In this document: piece by piece, positions 1 through 8,719 of the stretch
How the letters are laid out: each line of letters starts with the position of its first letter
Position numbering within the stretch: position 1 is the stretch's first letter
Assembly (NCBI RefSeq): GCF_014648135.1
Contig: NZ_BMQN01000006.1
Location: 62,001 to 126,000 of the forward strand
Source of the DNA: Deinococcus sedimenti
GTDB taxonomy: Bacteria > Deinococcota > Deinococci > Deinococcales > Deinococcaceae
Reading direction: 5' to 3'
DNA length: 64,000 bases
Translations under genes and position numbers: made by a program
Notes under the pieces: model-generated
Database searches by the model: none
The model's input: the letters and a program-made list of their open reading frames with translations, nothing else
Told to the model about the DNA's origin: nothing

Positions 1-2
1 AA

Positions 3-101
3 CGCGCCGGCAGCCACCACCGCCCCACCCGCCGCCCCCTGGACAGCCTGCGTCACCTCCTGCACCCCAGCGACACCCCCCACACGCTGTTCGCCCTGTA
101 A
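3..101 (+). CDS. C-terminal end of an unidentified protein (cut by window edge)
   Basis: The frame is open from the left edge to TAA at 99-101 and encodes a 32-residue Arg/His/Pro-rich tail ending HTLFAL. Its stop lies 13 bases before the next start on the same strand, so the two genes are probably one transcript. Too little is present to name a family. Confidence 0.45.
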   Translation, partial: RAGSHHRPTRRPLDSLRHLLHPSDTPHTLFAL

Positions 102-114
102 CGAGGCCGACCGC

Positions 115-588
115 ATGACCCAGCACCGCCACCCCACCCCCCACACCCGCCGCCTGGGGCAACCCCTGCCGCCCGCCGACCTGCTGCACCTGAGCACCAG
201 CGACCCCCACCTGACCGTCCACACGGCCCGCGGCCCCCTGCCCGTGTACCGCTTCACGCCCCTGCAGATGGCGCTCCTGACCGGCGAGCGCGTCCCCAGC
301 GCCAGCCACTGGCCCGAGCACCTCAAGGCGTTCCTGTACCAGTACGTGCCGCTGCCCACCCTGCCCCCCGGCCCCCACCCGCCGACCGGCACGGTCCACG
401 CGCAGGGCCGCGACCCGCACGGCCTGCGCACCTGGGACCACACCACCTACCAGGGCTGGCCCCTGTACCTGTACGCCCACGACCAGCCCGGCCAGCCCCC
501 CAGCGGCGACGTCCCCCACCTGTTCACACCCGTCCGCCTGGACCAGGCCCCCCTGCCCGGCACCCACCACCGCCCCCACGGCCCCTAG
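115..588 (+). CDS. Small protein with a secreted-repeat (Lipoprotein_15-like) motif
   Basis: The product is 157 residues, rich in Pro and His. Near its C-terminus it has TTYQGWPLYLYAHDQPG, which resembles the NGxPLYxFxxDxxPG repeat of the COG4315/PF03640 lipoprotein family. No signal peptide or lipobox Cys is visible, so this is a motif-level match only. ATG follows GAGG. The next gene encodes a protein of the same size with the same motif (CNGWPLYYV), so the two look like divergent paralogues. GC here is very high, in contrast to the next gene. Function unknown; a domain for binding or surface exposure is only a guess. Confidence 0.55.
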   Translation: MTQHRHPTPHTRRLGQPLPPADLLHLSTSDPHLTVHTARGPLPVYRFTPLQMALLTGERVPSASHWPEHLKAFLYQYVPLPTLPPGPHPPTGTVHAQGRDPHGLRTWDHTTYQGWPLYLYAHDQPGQPPSGDVPHLFTPVRLDQAPLPGTHHRPHGP

Positions 589-622
589 AATGAAACACGC
601 ACCACACTTCAACGGAGGATTC

Positions 623-1090
623 ATGACGCAGAACAACAACTTTACCGGCATCAGTCTCAGAAATGGACAGCTGTACGCCACTCGGCAGGGACGGGATTAC
701 GCCCTGTTCATCTACACCCCGCTTAGAGAGGCCTATACCGGACAGTACGAGGTACCATTTGGAGTCAACTGGCAGCAATACAACAAGCCATTCGTGAAAC
801 AGTATGTGCCCATGCCCGTGGTGTCTTCACTCCCAAGCGGTTTTACCTTCACTTCTCAGGATCGTCCAGGGGATACTTGGTATGGCTATCAGCAGCAGAT
901 TTGCAACGGCTGGCCTCTGTACTATGTTGAGAATGTTCATCAGGGTGGACAAACCATGCAGCCAGCTATGTTTGAACCTGCCATGCAGCCGCTCACGCCG
1001 CCCAATCAGAATAATTCAGCGATGGAAATTAACCAGTCGACGGCTGAGGGTGAGGAAGTTGGGTTTCCTGGCCCTTACCTTGGGCCGTAA
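623..1090 (+). CDS. Low-GC paralogue of the preceding secreted-repeat-type protein
   Basis: The product is 155 residues. I chose ATG at 623 over an in-frame ATG at 590 because GGAGG lies at 614-618. The protein aligns loosely with its upstream neighbour: KQYVPMP against YQYVPLP, and CNGWPLYYV against YQGWPLYLY, with a Pro/Gln-rich tail. The coding DNA is near 50% GC, with codons such as AAT, ATT and TTT that are rare in the rest of the window, so it was probably acquired more recently than its surroundings. Its 3' end overlaps the convergent regulator gene by 16 bases. Function unknown. Confidence 0.65.
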   Translation: MTQNNNFTGISLRNGQLYATRQGRDYALFIYTPLREAYTGQYEVPFGVNWQQYNKPFVKQYVPMPVVSSLPSGFTFTSQDRPGDTWYGYQQQICNGWPLYYVENVHQGGQTMQPAMFEPAMQPLTPPNQNNSAMEINQSTAEGEEVGFPGPYLGP

Positions 1091-3942
1091 TGTTCTTTGA
1101 ATAATTCGCGCAACCAGCGTAAGATTGCCCCGTGATCCAATCTGCGGATTGGGTCACGTTCCTCCCCGGATATCTCACTTATTCCGAGTATACGCCCTAT
1201 TTTTAATTTCTGATTGAAATGAATCGTCTGATTATAATATGCAATATTTAACCATGTCATGACCTTTTCCCGATTAAATTCATCAATATCCATAACGATT
1301 GTAATGAGTAGTTCAATAACTTCCCATGGGTTAATTTTACTGTCCATGGCTTCAATGGCTCGCGGAATTAATTTTCGCGCCCTCGGTGATTTTCCACAGG
1401 AGTAGTAATACTTTATTGCATTAATATAATATTCGACGTCATTAAATAGTTCTTCGCTAGAGGATTTATTTCTATAGGTCTCAATTGCCCTAAGGCAAGA
1501 TTTAAAATCACCAAAATACAGATAAATTTGAGCCTTTCTCAAAAGGATTCTCTTCTCGAGTGAATGATTATTAGATCTTATAGCATATTCTAATATTCTA
1601 TCCGCTTCTGCGTTTACCTCTATAATATCGTAATAGTCAGCAGAAATAAGTGCGTGCAATATCTTTTCGTTAACTTCGAATGTCATGGCCTCATTCAGAT
1701 CCGATGATATGGTTTTTAGATCATAGATCATCGATTCCATTCGGGCTCTTTCACCAATGAAACTTTGATTGACAAATATATTCAGCTTATACAGGACAAT
1801 TCTCACAGAGTCTTCTGACTCTATGGCAAGCTTCAGTGCTTCTTCGAGCAACTCTGTCGCCTGATTAAGCTGTCCCTGGCTTCCCCGAACAGCTGCCAGG
1901 GTGTTCAGCACCTTCATGCGGCTGGTGGGGTCGGTGGCCAGTGGTCCGGCCAGGAAGTGCCCGGCGAGCGTCTGGGCGTCCAGCAGGCGTCCGGCGCGGT
2001 ACGCGAGCCACATGCTGGCGATCTGCGCGGCGGCCTGTACGCTTTCGGGGGCGCTGGCGTCCTCGGCGGCGTCGGCCAGGGTGGCGAAGGTGTCGGTGCC
2101 GCTGGCGTGCAGGCCGCGCCGGTCGTGGTGCGCCAGGAAGTGGTCCATCTGGGCGGCGGTGGCGTCCCCGCGTTCCAGTGCGGTGTGCAGGGCGGCCAGG
2201 ATGTTGTCGCGTTCGGCGTCCACCGGGGGCGCTTCGGGGGGCTGGGCGGTGAACCACGTCAGGTAGTGGTGGGCGTGGTCGGCGCGGGCCTGCGTGATCA
2301 GGTCCGGGTGCGCGGCGGCCTGTTCGTTCAGCAGGCCGCGCAGCGCGGGGTACAGGCGCAGGCGTTCGGTGCCGGGCTGGTGCGTTTCGAGGAAGTTGTG
2401 CGTGAGTAGCTCGTCGATGAGGGGGGCGGGGACGCCCAGGTGGGGCGCGTCGGCGGGGTCGAGGTCGCTGGTGACGCTCAGGCGTAGCGCCGCCTGCTGC
2501 TGTTCGTGGGTCAGGAGGTCCCAGGAGCGGCGGGCGACGGCGGTCAGGCCGCGCCGTCCGTCGCTGTCGCCGCCTTCGGGGGTCAGCTGGGCCGCTTCGG
2601 TCAGGACGCGGGCGTACACGGCGTCCAGGTGCTCGACGCGCAGCCAGGACGCCGCGAGGGCCAGCGCGAGGGGGTGGCCCTGGAGGCGGCGGGTGATGCC
2701 GGCGATCAGGGCGGCGTTCCCGGCGTTCAGGGTCAGGTCGCGGCGGGTGCGGGCCGCTTCGCGCAGGAAGAGTTGCGTGGCGCTGCTCGCGGCGATCTGC
2801 GCGAGGTCCGCTTCCGGCGGGGCCTGCGCGAGGCCCGCGAGGGGCAGCAGCAGGTCGCTGGGGCGCAGGATGCCGGGGGGGCTGCGGCGGCTGCTGACCA
2901 CCCAGTGCAGGGCGGGCAGGTCGCGGCGCAGGGTGCCCAGCAGGTCCGGCAGGTCGGGCAGGGCGTCGGCACCGTCGATCAGCACGGCGGCGTTCGGGGG
3001 GATCAGGTCGGCCAGGGCGGTCAGGGTGGGCGGGGCCGCCTGGCCGGGCGTCAGGGCGGCGGCGAGGCGGGCGCTCAGTTCGGCGGCGCTGCTGGCGCCT
3101 TCGGCGTCCACGAGGGTCACGGGGCGGTCCAGGCGGGTCAGTTCCCGCAGGAGTTCGCGGGTCAGGGTGCTCTTGCCGATGCCGCCCGGGCCGGTGATCA
3201 GGGCCACGCTGCCGTTCGCGTCCGGGCCGGGCGTGAGGGTCCAGGCGAGTAGCGCGTCGAGTTCCGCTTCGCGGCCCAGCAGGCGGGCCGTCACGCGGGG
3301 CGCGCGGGTGGGGGCGGGCTGGTCGGCGTCCAATTCGCCCAGTTCGGCGCGCACTTCCGCTTCCAGCGGCGAGGTGGGCAGCGTGTGGGGCAGCAGGCGG
3401 CGCAGGAAGTCCGCCTCGGGGGGTGGGGCGGCGGGGGTGCGGTAGGCGCGTTCGGCCCAGGTGGCGGCGCGGGCGGGTTCGGCAGCTTCGGCGGCGCGCA
3501 GCGCCTCGACCTGCACGTGCCGGGCCAGCCGCTCGCGCTGCGTTTCGACCCAGTCCTCGAATTCGGTCGAGACGCCCTGCAGCGGGACGCCGTGCAGGAA
3601 CGGGCCGGGGTAGGCGTCCCAGGCGGCCTCGCCGCGCAGGGTCAGCAGGTGGGTGGCGTCGGTGGTCAGGGAGGTGGTCAGGCGCTCCTCGCCGCCCAGC
3701 GCGTCGGGGTGGGTTTCGCGCAGGGTGTGCAGGGCGACGCGCAGGCTGCCTTCCGGGCGGGCCGCGCCGGGCCACAGCAGGGTCGCCAGTTGGCGGCGGG
3801 GCGTGGGTCCTTCCAGGGCCACGTACACCAGCAGCAGCAGGGACTTGACCTTACGGAAGCCGTTCAGGTCCAGGCCGCCCAGCGTGGTCACGGTGGGGGC
3901 GGACGGCGGCGTCAGGGTGAGGGTGGGGGCGGTGTCAGTCAA
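1075..3942 (-). CDS. BTAD/NTPase/TPR transcriptional regulator (SARP- or LAL-like)
   Basis: The product is 955 residues. The N-terminus (about 15-150) has the winged-helix plus BTAD layout, with [11 protein letters not shown] and an RQLATLLWP helix. An NB-ARC/STAND-type NTPase follows, with Walker [10 protein letters not shown] at 251-259, a Walker B-like VLIDGADAL, and SSRR. The C-terminal half is TPR-like helical repeats. Such proteins act as large ATP-dependent activators; the target is unknown. The start is TTG at 3942, overlapping the YigZ stop by eight bases, which suggests coupling. DNA from 1075 to about 1860 (the last 260 residues) is only about 40% GC, while the rest is above 70%, so the reading frame looks chimeric. 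The TPR end may have been replaced. Confidence 0.85.
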   Translation of the reverse strand: MTDTAPTLTLTPPSAPTVTTLGGLDLNGFRKVKSLLLLVYVALEGPTPRRQLATLLWPGAARPEGSLRVALHTLRETHPDALGGEERLTTSLTTDATHLLTLRGEAAWDAYPGPFLHGVPLQGVSTEFEDWVETQRERLARHVQVEALRAAEAAEPARAATWAERAYRTPAAPPPEADFLRRLLPHTLPTSPLEAEVRAELGELDADQPAPTRAPRVTARLLGREAELDALLAWTLTPGPDANGSVALITGPGGIGKSTLTRELLRELTRLDRPVTLVDAEGASSAAELSARLAAALTPGQAAPPTLTALADLIPPNAAVLIDGADALPDLPDLLGTLRRDLPALHWVVSSRRSPPGILRPSDLLLPLAGLAQAPPEADLAQIAASSATQLFLREAARTRRDLTLNAGNAALIAGITRRLQGHPLALALAASWLRVEHLDAVYARVLTEAAQLTPEGGDSDGRRGLTAVARRSWDLLTHEQQQAALRLSVTSDLDPADAPHLGVPAPLIDELLTHNFLETHQPGTERLRLYPALRGLLNEQAAAHPDLITQARADHAHHYLTWFTAQPPEAPPVDAERDNILAALHTALERGDATAAQMDHFLAHHDRRGLHASGTDTFATLADAAEDASAPESVQAAAQIASMWLAYRAGRLLDAQTLAGHFLAGPLATDPTSRMKVLNTLAAVRGSQGQLNQATELLEEALKLAIESEDSVRIVLYKLNIFVNQSFIGERARMESMIYDLKTISSDLNEAMTFEVNEKILHALISADYYDIIEVNAEADRILEYAIRSNNHSLEKRILLRKAQIYLYFGDFKSCLRAIETYRNKSSSEELFNDVEYYINAIKYYYSCGKSPRARKLIPRAIEAMDSKINPWEVIELLITIVMDIDEFNREKVMTWLNIAYYNQTIHFNQKLKIGRILGISEISGEERDPIRRLDHGAILRWLRELFKEHYGPR

Positions 3943-4549
3943 GGTCGGTCACCGCCGCGCCGCGCGTCGCGTCCCGCAGGGCCGCCGCGAAGGCCCCGGC
4001 GTCCTCGGGGTAGAGGTGCACGTCGAGTTCCACCCCGCCCGCCGTGTACGTCTCCTCGCCGCGCGTGACGTCCCAGGTGCCCAACAGGTGGTACAGACCG
4101 CTGACCGCGTCGAACGGCACCGCGACCCGCACGGTGCGGCGCGGGCGGACCTCCAGCCGCTCGGCGGTCCGCAGGCACTCGGCCGCGCCGCCCCCGTACG
4201 CGCGAGCAAGCCCGCCGGTGCCGAGTTTCACGCCGCCGTAGAAGCGCACCACGACGACCAACACGCGGTCCACGCCCTGCCCCTCGATGGCCCGCAGGAT
4301 CGGCGCGCCCGCCGTGCCGCCCGGCTCGCCGTCGTCGTTGAAGCGGTACGCACCCCCGATGCGGTACGCCCAGCAGTGGTGCGTGGCGTCCGGGTAGCGC
4401 GCCCGCAACACCGCGAGCTGCGCCAGCGCGTCCCCTGGCGTGTCGGCGCGGTCCGCGAAGGTCAGGAACTCGCTGTTCTCGATCACCGCATCGAAGCGGT
4501 GCGGTCCGGCCAGGGTCGTGAACGGCGCCGGCAGTTCGGTGTCCGCCAC
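3935..4549 (-). CDS. YigZ/IMPACT family protein
   Basis: The product is 204 residues from a GTG start at 4549. The longer in-frame ATG at 4594 lies inside the upstream Nudix gene. The UPF0029/IMPACT signatures [10 protein letters not shown] (72-81) and [17 protein letters not shown] (102-118) are intact, and the C-terminal ferredoxin-like domain is present. Family members (E. coli YigZ, eukaryotic IMPACT) are linked to translation control, but no enzymatic activity is firmly assigned. The start lies 3 bases past the Nudix stop and the stop overlaps the BTAD regulator start, so the three genes probably form one transcript. Confidence 0.9.
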   Translation of the reverse strand: MADTELPAPFTTLAGPHRFDAVIENSEFLTFADRADTPGDALAQLAVLRARYPDATHHCWAYRIGGAYRFNDDGEPGGTAGAPILRAIEGQGVDRVLVVVVRFYGGVKLGTGGLARAYGGGAAECLRTAERLEVRPRRTVRVAVPFDAVSGLYHLLGTWDVTRGEETYTAGGVELDVHLYPEDAGAFAAALRDATRGAAVTDLD

Positions 4550-4551
4550 GG

Positions 4552-5136
4552 TCAGAGCAGGCCCCGCCCGGCCAGCACGGCCCGCGCGTGCCACATCGCC
4601 AGACTGCTAGACCCGTCCAGGAGCTCCCCGGCGTCCAGGCGGCGGTACGCCTCGGCCAGCGGCACGACCACGCGCTCGATGGTCTCGGTGTCCTCGTGGT
4701 GCATGTCGCCCAGCGTGACGCCCAGCGCCAGGAACGGGTAGAAGATCACGCCGCTGATGCTCGGCTGCGGGTAGAAGCCGGGCAGCGCCACCCACTCGGC
4801 CGCCACGCCCCCCACCTCCTCCAGCAGTTCCCGCTGCGCCGCCGCGAGGAGGTCCTCGCCGCGTTCCACGCCGCCCGCGACGACCTCGGTGACGGTCGCG
4901 CGCAGCGGGTAGCGGTACTGGCGGATCAGGACCGCCTCGCCCGCTGCCGTGACGGGCAGCACGAACACCGCGCGCGGCCCGCGCGGCCGGTACTGGTAGG
5001 TGGTCTCCACGCCGCTGGGGAGGCGCACGCGGTCCTCGAACACCGTGCGGAACCCCGACACGATCTGCCGGGACTCCAGCGTCTCCCACGGCTGCGTGTC
5101 GTCCTCGACGAGCGCCGCCCAGTTCGGATGAATCAT
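4552..5136 (-). CDS. Nudix hydrolase, ADP-ribose pyrophosphatase type
   Basis: The product is 194 residues with a complete Nudix box at 88-110 (G88, E94, R102-E103, E106-E107, G109). Length, the IRQYRYPLR strand before the box and the PQPSISG segment after it match ADP-ribose pyrophosphatases, which hydrolyse ADP-ribose to AMP and ribose 5-phosphate. Substrate is by family only. The ATG is preceded by TAGCCT with a 6-base gap, so the mRNA is probably leaderless. First gene of the Nudix-YigZ-BTAD run. Confidence 0.9.
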   Translation of the reverse strand: MIHPNWAALVEDDTQPWETLESRQIVSGFRTVFEDRVRLPSGVETTYQYRPRGPRAVFVLPVTAAGEAVLIRQYRYPLRATVTEVVAGGVERGEDLLAAAQRELLEEVGGVAAEWVALPGFYPQPSISGVIFYPFLALGVTLGDMHHEDTETIERVVVPLAEAYRRLDAGELLDGSSSLAMWHARAVLAGRGLL

Positions 5137-5161
5137 GCCCGCAGGCTACCAGACCACCCGT

Positions 5162-6007
5162 TCACCGCAGGGAACGCCGCGAGAGCCGCCAGCCCACCGA
5201 CCGCGACGCGCGGATCAGCGTGGGCACCGGCAGGACCACGCGCGGCGTCCACCACGTCTGCGCCGCCTTGTGCAGCGCCCAGCCGCCCCCTAGCGTCACG
5301 GCGGCATGCTGCGCCAGTCCGTCCCGGGACCGCCACAGCAGCACCGTGCCCGGCTGACCGTCCCGCCCGCCGGGCCGGGTGCGCTCCTGCAGGAACGCCT
5401 CGAACGGCTCGCGCTGCATCCACTCGGCCGCCGCACCGGGAACGCCAGCCGCGCCCATCACGGTCCCGAAACAGTTCCCCGCGCTGCCCTGCGGGAACGT
5501 GCCCGCCAGCGCCCGCACGCCCGGCAGGACCTCCTGCGCCGCGCGCCACACGTCCGGCGGGACCTCCGCCCGCTGGCAGGGCACGCCAGACGCCGCGACG
5601 ACCCGCGCCAGGACCCCAGCGGTCAGCTGCTCCGGGCGCCACAGGAACCGGCCCGGCGGCAGGCCCAGCCCCGGGAAGGCGCGGCCCAGCGGGACGTTTC
5701 CGCGCCCGTGCCGCACCTGCGCGCGCAGCAGCGCCCGGCGCGCCACGGGCGGCAGGGCGTCCACGTCCGACAGGGTCAGCCACGCCACCCGGTCCGCCAG
5801 AGCGGAGATGTTCCATTCGGTGACGGTGTCGCGTGCCTCGGGGGTCAGGGTCAGCCCTTCGCGCGGCACCGTGTCCAGACCCAGCGCGTCCAGGCTCAGC
5901 GCGGCCGCCTCGCCCCCGGTCAGGTAGAACGGCTGCCGCACCGGGGCCAGCCAGCCGCGCCAAGCCGCCAGCAGCGCGTCGTCCACCGGGATGTTCAGGA
6001 CGTTCAA
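5162..6007 (-). CDS. Conserved hypothetical protein, possible NlpC/P60- or papain-like Cys/His hydrolase
   Basis: The product is 281 residues from a TTG start at 6007 that overlaps the TGA of the DinB gene (TTGA), an arrangement typical of translational coupling. The frame stays open further upstream, but that part is antisense-like shadow of DinB. The C-terminal half has GNCFGTVMGAAG (C179) followed by QHAAVTL (H234) and ALHKA (H246), the order expected of an NlpC/P60-like Cys-His fold. No signal peptide is visible. Function is otherwise unrecognised, and the hydrolase idea rests only on these spaced residues. Confidence 0.7.
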   Translation of the reverse strand: MNVLNIPVDDALLAAWRGWLAPVRQPFYLTGGEAAALSLDALGLDTVPREGLTLTPEARDTVTEWNISALADRVAWLTLSDVDALPPVARRALLRAQVRHGRGNVPLGRAFPGLGLPPGRFLWRPEQLTAGVLARVVAASGVPCQRAEVPPDVWRAAQEVLPGVRALAGTFPQGSAGNCFGTVMGAAGVPGAAAEWMQREPFEAFLQERTRPGGRDGQPGTVLLWRSRDGLAQHAAVTLGGGWALHKAAQTWWTPRVVLPVPTLIRASRSVGWRLSRRSLR

Positions 6008-6516
6008 GAACTCAGCAGCTCCGCTTCCTCCGGCAGGCCCAGGTCCGTGTCCGGCCCCGCCGGGTATGGGAAGCCCAGCACGCGGCCCATCGTCAGGAGT
6101 TGCCCCTTGTGGTGGAACTCGTGCGTCAGGGGGTGCAGGAACAGCCAGCGGCCCGTGACCTCCAGCTCTCGGTCCCGGAAGGGCACGCGGCGCGGCTCGT
6201 CCGGGCTGACGAAGGCATCCAGCGCCCGGTCCACCAGGGCGTCCACGTCCGCGTAGACGGCGCGCAGGGCCGCCACGTCCGGCAGCGCGCCCGGGTCGAG
6301 CCGCACGACGGTCTCGCCCAGGCCCCGCTCCGCGATCCACACGCGGTAGCAGTCCGCGACATGCACCTGCACGTTCCGCAGACTGCCGAACGCGAACTCA
6401 GGGCGTTCCAGGGTGTACACGTCCCCGGGCACAGTCTCCAGCCACGCCAGCAGGCGCTCGCGGCCCACGCGGGCCCAGGCGTACGCAGCGCGCAGATCGG
6501 CATTCGGTGCGGTCAT
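6004..6516 (-). CDS. DinB family metal-binding protein
   Basis: The product is 170 residues. I used the ATG at 6516 (MTAPNADLR), because the longer frame adds no conserved residues. The four-helix DinB fold is suggested by a metal triad H52, H132 and H136 in VQVHVAD and LTHEFHHKGQ. DinB/YfiT proteins include thiol-dependent transferases and the Deinococcus damage-induced proteins of this class, but many have no known role. It is followed without a gap by the Cys/His protein, with stop and start overlapping. Confidence 0.88.
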   Translation of the reverse strand: MTAPNADLRAAYAWARVGRERLLAWLETVPGDVYTLERPEFAFGSLRNVQVHVADCYRVWIAERGLGETVVRLDPGALPDVAALRAVYADVDALVDRALDAFVSPDEPRRVPFRDRELEVTGRWLFLHPLTHEFHHKGQLLTMGRVLGFPYPAGPDTDLGLPEEAELLSS

Positions 6517-6588
6517 GCGGGCAGTCTCCCCCACCCCGGCGGGCGGGCACATCTGCCAGATGGACACCCGCCCCAGGACCGGGGTGGG

Positions 6589-7956
6589 TCAGCGGTGGCC
6601 GCGCCGGGGGGCGTCCGGGCTGGGGGCGCCGTGCAGGACCTCGCATTCCACCTTCTTCCAGAAGCCGAAGAAGCGCCGCACCGGCCCGTCGTACGACGTC
6701 AGGCGTTCGGGCTCGTGCACGACCACCCGCAGGTCCGGGTGCGCGGCGCGCACACCCGCGAGGATGCGCGTGAATTCCGGCGTGAAGTTCCGCGTGACGT
6801 GCAGTTCCCCCGCCCCGTACGCGCGGGCGAACGCCGCGAGTTCCCCGGCGACCGCGCCCACCCGCACGTGCGTGGGCGCCCGGCGCGCGGCGGCGATGTC
6901 CCGCACGCCCTGATACATGAACGCCAGCCGGGGAAACGCGATGGGCACCCCCGACAGGAAGGGCCGGTCGAACACGAACAGCGCCGGGGCGTCCGGGCAG
7001 GCGCTCAGGGCCGGGTCCGTCACGGACAGGCCGTCCCCGTGCACCCACACCACGCGCGGGGAGGTCGGCCCGGTCGGCTGGATCGGCGCGGACTCCACCT
7101 CTTCTGCTGGCTCGGCTGCTGGCGTGACGCGGCGCGGGGCTCCGGCCTCACCGGGCGTCGGGGCCTCCTCGGGGCGGTGGCCGCTGAACAGTCGCGCTTC
7201 CAGCTCCTCGTAACTGCCCCGGAACGGGCAATTCGCGGTGCAGGTGCGGCACCAGCGGCCCCCGCTGAAGCGCTCGACGTTCTCCTGATTCATGAAGTAC
7301 GGCTTGTTGCTGAAGGTACTCGCCACCCACTGCCACGACAGGGCGTTGCTGGCGATGTCCCCGTCCAGCAGGTGCTCGCGGAAGAACGCGTACCCGGCCC
7401 GCCAGTGCACCCCGCGCCAGTGGATCAGGTACGCCGCGAACCACAATCTCTCGTGGTTGTGCAGCCAGCCGTCACGGATCAGGTGCGTCACCCAGGCGTC
7501 CACGCAGGGCAGTCCCGTGCGCGCCGCGCGGACATCGTCCGGCAGCGCGTCCGTCCAGCGCGCGGGGTACTTGGGCTCTTCCAGGTTGTCCAGCACGCGC
7601 GCGCCCTCCTGCCGCAGCACCAGCCGGAAGAACTCCCCCCAGGTCAGCTGCCGCAGGAACTCGTCCCGCTCACGGCCCCGCAGGACGTGGCGGGCGTGCG
7701 CGCCGACCTCGCGGATGCCGATCATGCCGTGCCGCAGGTACATGTTCAGGCGCGACACGTTCCCCGACAGGTGGTTGCGTTCCCGGTACCCCGCGCCGGT
7801 CCAGGCGTGCAGCGCCGCCAGTCCCGCCGCTCGCCCACCGGGCCGGGCGGGCAGGCGCGGCTCGCCGGTGTACAGGCCGGTCAGGGCGGCGCCGAGCACG
7901 CCGGGCAGCTGCGCGTCCGGGAGGTCCAGGGGCAGGTCGGCGGTCGGGGCGGTCAT
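6589..7956 (-). CDS. Photolyase/cryptochrome-like flavoprotein with inverted domain order
   Basis: The product is 455 residues. Residues 15-250 carry the photolyase FAD-binding domain: GLPCVDAWVTHLIRDGW (148-164), HNHERL, LLDGDIASNALSWQW (196-210) and KPYFMNQ. A Pro/Ala linker (255-300) leads to a Rossmann-like domain (301-435) that reads like the photolyase N-terminal antenna domain (VVWVHGDGLSVTDPAL, ALFVFD). In known photolyases that domain comes first, so the order here is permuted. Cys at 236, 239 and 243, with C151, might bind an Fe-S cluster as in bacterial (6-4) enzymes. DNA repair or light sensing are both possible; activity unproven. Confidence 0.85.
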   Translation of the reverse strand: MTAPTADLPLDLPDAQLPGVLGAALTGLYTGEPRLPARPGGRAAGLAALHAWTGAGYRERNHLSGNVSRLNMYLRHGMIGIREVGAHARHVLRGRERDEFLRQLTWGEFFRLVLRQEGARVLDNLEEPKYPARWTDALPDDVRAARTGLPCVDAWVTHLIRDGWLHNHERLWFAAYLIHWRGVHWRAGYAFFREHLLDGDIASNALSWQWVASTFSNKPYFMNQENVERFSGGRWCRTCTANCPFRGSYEELEARLFSGHRPEEAPTPGEAGAPRRVTPAAEPAEEVESAPIQPTGPTSPRVVWVHGDGLSVTDPALSACPDAPALFVFDRPFLSGVPIAFPRLAFMYQGVRDIAAARRAPTHVRVGAVAGELAAFARAYGAGELHVTRNFTPEFTRILAGVRAAHPDLRVVVHEPERLTSYDGPVRRFFGFWKKVECEVLHGAPSPDAPRRGHR

Positions 7957-8008
7957 GCGGTCAGGATGGCAGGGGGCCGCCCGGTCAGACCGTACGGTCG
8001 CGTGCAGA

Positions 8009-8030
8009 GGTGAGTAGGAGGCGACTCACC
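8009..8030. promoter_or_regulatory. Inverted repeat before padR, candidate autoregulatory operator
   Basis: GGTGAGT at 8009-8015 and ACTCACC at 8024-8030 form a perfect 7-base inverted repeat with an 8-base spacer, 34 bases before the PadR GTG. A direct repeat of TGATA (8043-8047 and 8056-8060) lies between it and the gene. PadR proteins usually repress their own operon, so this is the likeliest operator. Not tested. Confidence 0.45.
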
Positions 8031-8063
8031 GTCATCACATGCTGATATCGGAATCTGATAGCC

Positions 8064-8381
8064 GTGGATCCGAACCTCTTCAAGGGCAACCTCGACCTGA
8101 TCCTCCTGAGCGTCCTCGAACGCGAGGGCGGCTACGGGCAGGACATCGCCGCGCGCGTGCACAGCGGCACCGACGGGCACATCCGACTGAACGCGGGAAG
8201 TCTGTACCCCGCGCTGCACCGCCTGGAACGCGCCGGGTTCCTGCGCGCCCAGGAGACCAGCCCCGCGCGCGGCGGCCCCCCGGTGCGGACGTACACCCTG
8301 ACGGACGCGGGCCGCGAGGAGCTCGCCCGGCGCCGCGAGCGCTACCACGCGTTCGACCGGGCGCTGCGGGGCCTGTGGTGA
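8064..8381 (+). CDS. PadR family transcriptional regulator
   Basis: The product is 105 residues and starts at GTG. The PadR winged helix is clear: LILLSVLEREGGYGQDIA, then LNAGSLYPALHRLERAGFL and the wing RTYTLTDAGREEL. Family members are small dimeric repressors that respond to ligands or stress. Its TGA overlaps the GTG of the next gene by two bases, and that gene in turn overlaps the signal peptidase gene, so all three form a tight operon. The regulator probably controls the membrane genes behind it. Confidence 0.92.
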   Translation: MDPNLFKGNLDLILLSVLEREGGYGQDIAARVHSGTDGHIRLNAGSLYPALHRLERAGFLRAQETSPARGGPPVRTYTLTDAGREELARRRERYHAFDRALRGLW

Positions 8382-8719
8382 GCGGCACCCCCCCGCGCGA
8401 GGTGCGCGCCTACCTGCGCCGCGTGACCTGCCTGATCCCACCGCGCGCCGCGCGGGTCGTGCAGGCCGAACTGCTGGGGCACCTGCACCTGGACATGCTG
8501 AACGCCCGCGTGCGCGGCCTGGACGAGCCGCAGGCCTGGGCGCAGGCGCTGCGGGACGCGGGCTCCGCCCCGCTGACCGCGCTGCGCTTCGCGCGGACGT
8601 ACACGCTGGGGCTGGCGCTGCGCTGGCTGCTCGCGGCGGGCCTGCTGGGCGGCGCGGCGTACGCGCTGGGCACGCACACCCCGCCTGCCCCCGCACCCGC
8701 CGCGCAGGTGGGCCGGTGA
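8378..8719 (+). CDS. Small membrane protein, HAAS-type partner of PadR
   Basis: The product is 113 residues from a GTG at 8378 that shares bases with the PadR stop. A soluble helical N-terminus (VRAYLRRVTCLIPPRAARVVQ) resembles the HAAS/DUF1700 domains often encoded behind PadR genes. A single membrane helix follows near the C-terminus (LRWLLAAGLLGGAAYALG) with a Pro/Ala tail. It probably acts as a membrane-linked partner of the regulator. Its TGA overlaps the signal peptidase GTG, so translation is likely coupled. Confidence 0.7.
   Translation: MSGTPPREVRAYLRRVTCLIPPRAARVVQAELLGHLHLDMLNARVRGLDEPQAWAQALRDAGSAPLTALRFARTYTLGLALRWLLAAGLLGGAAYALGTHTPPAPAPAAQVGR

Noticed and set aside
1957..4068. 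Several overlapping Gly/Arg/Val-rich plus-strand frames opposite the BTAD gene
   Set aside because: Typical shadow frames in GC-rich DNA; the minus-strand gene has recognisable domains throughout.
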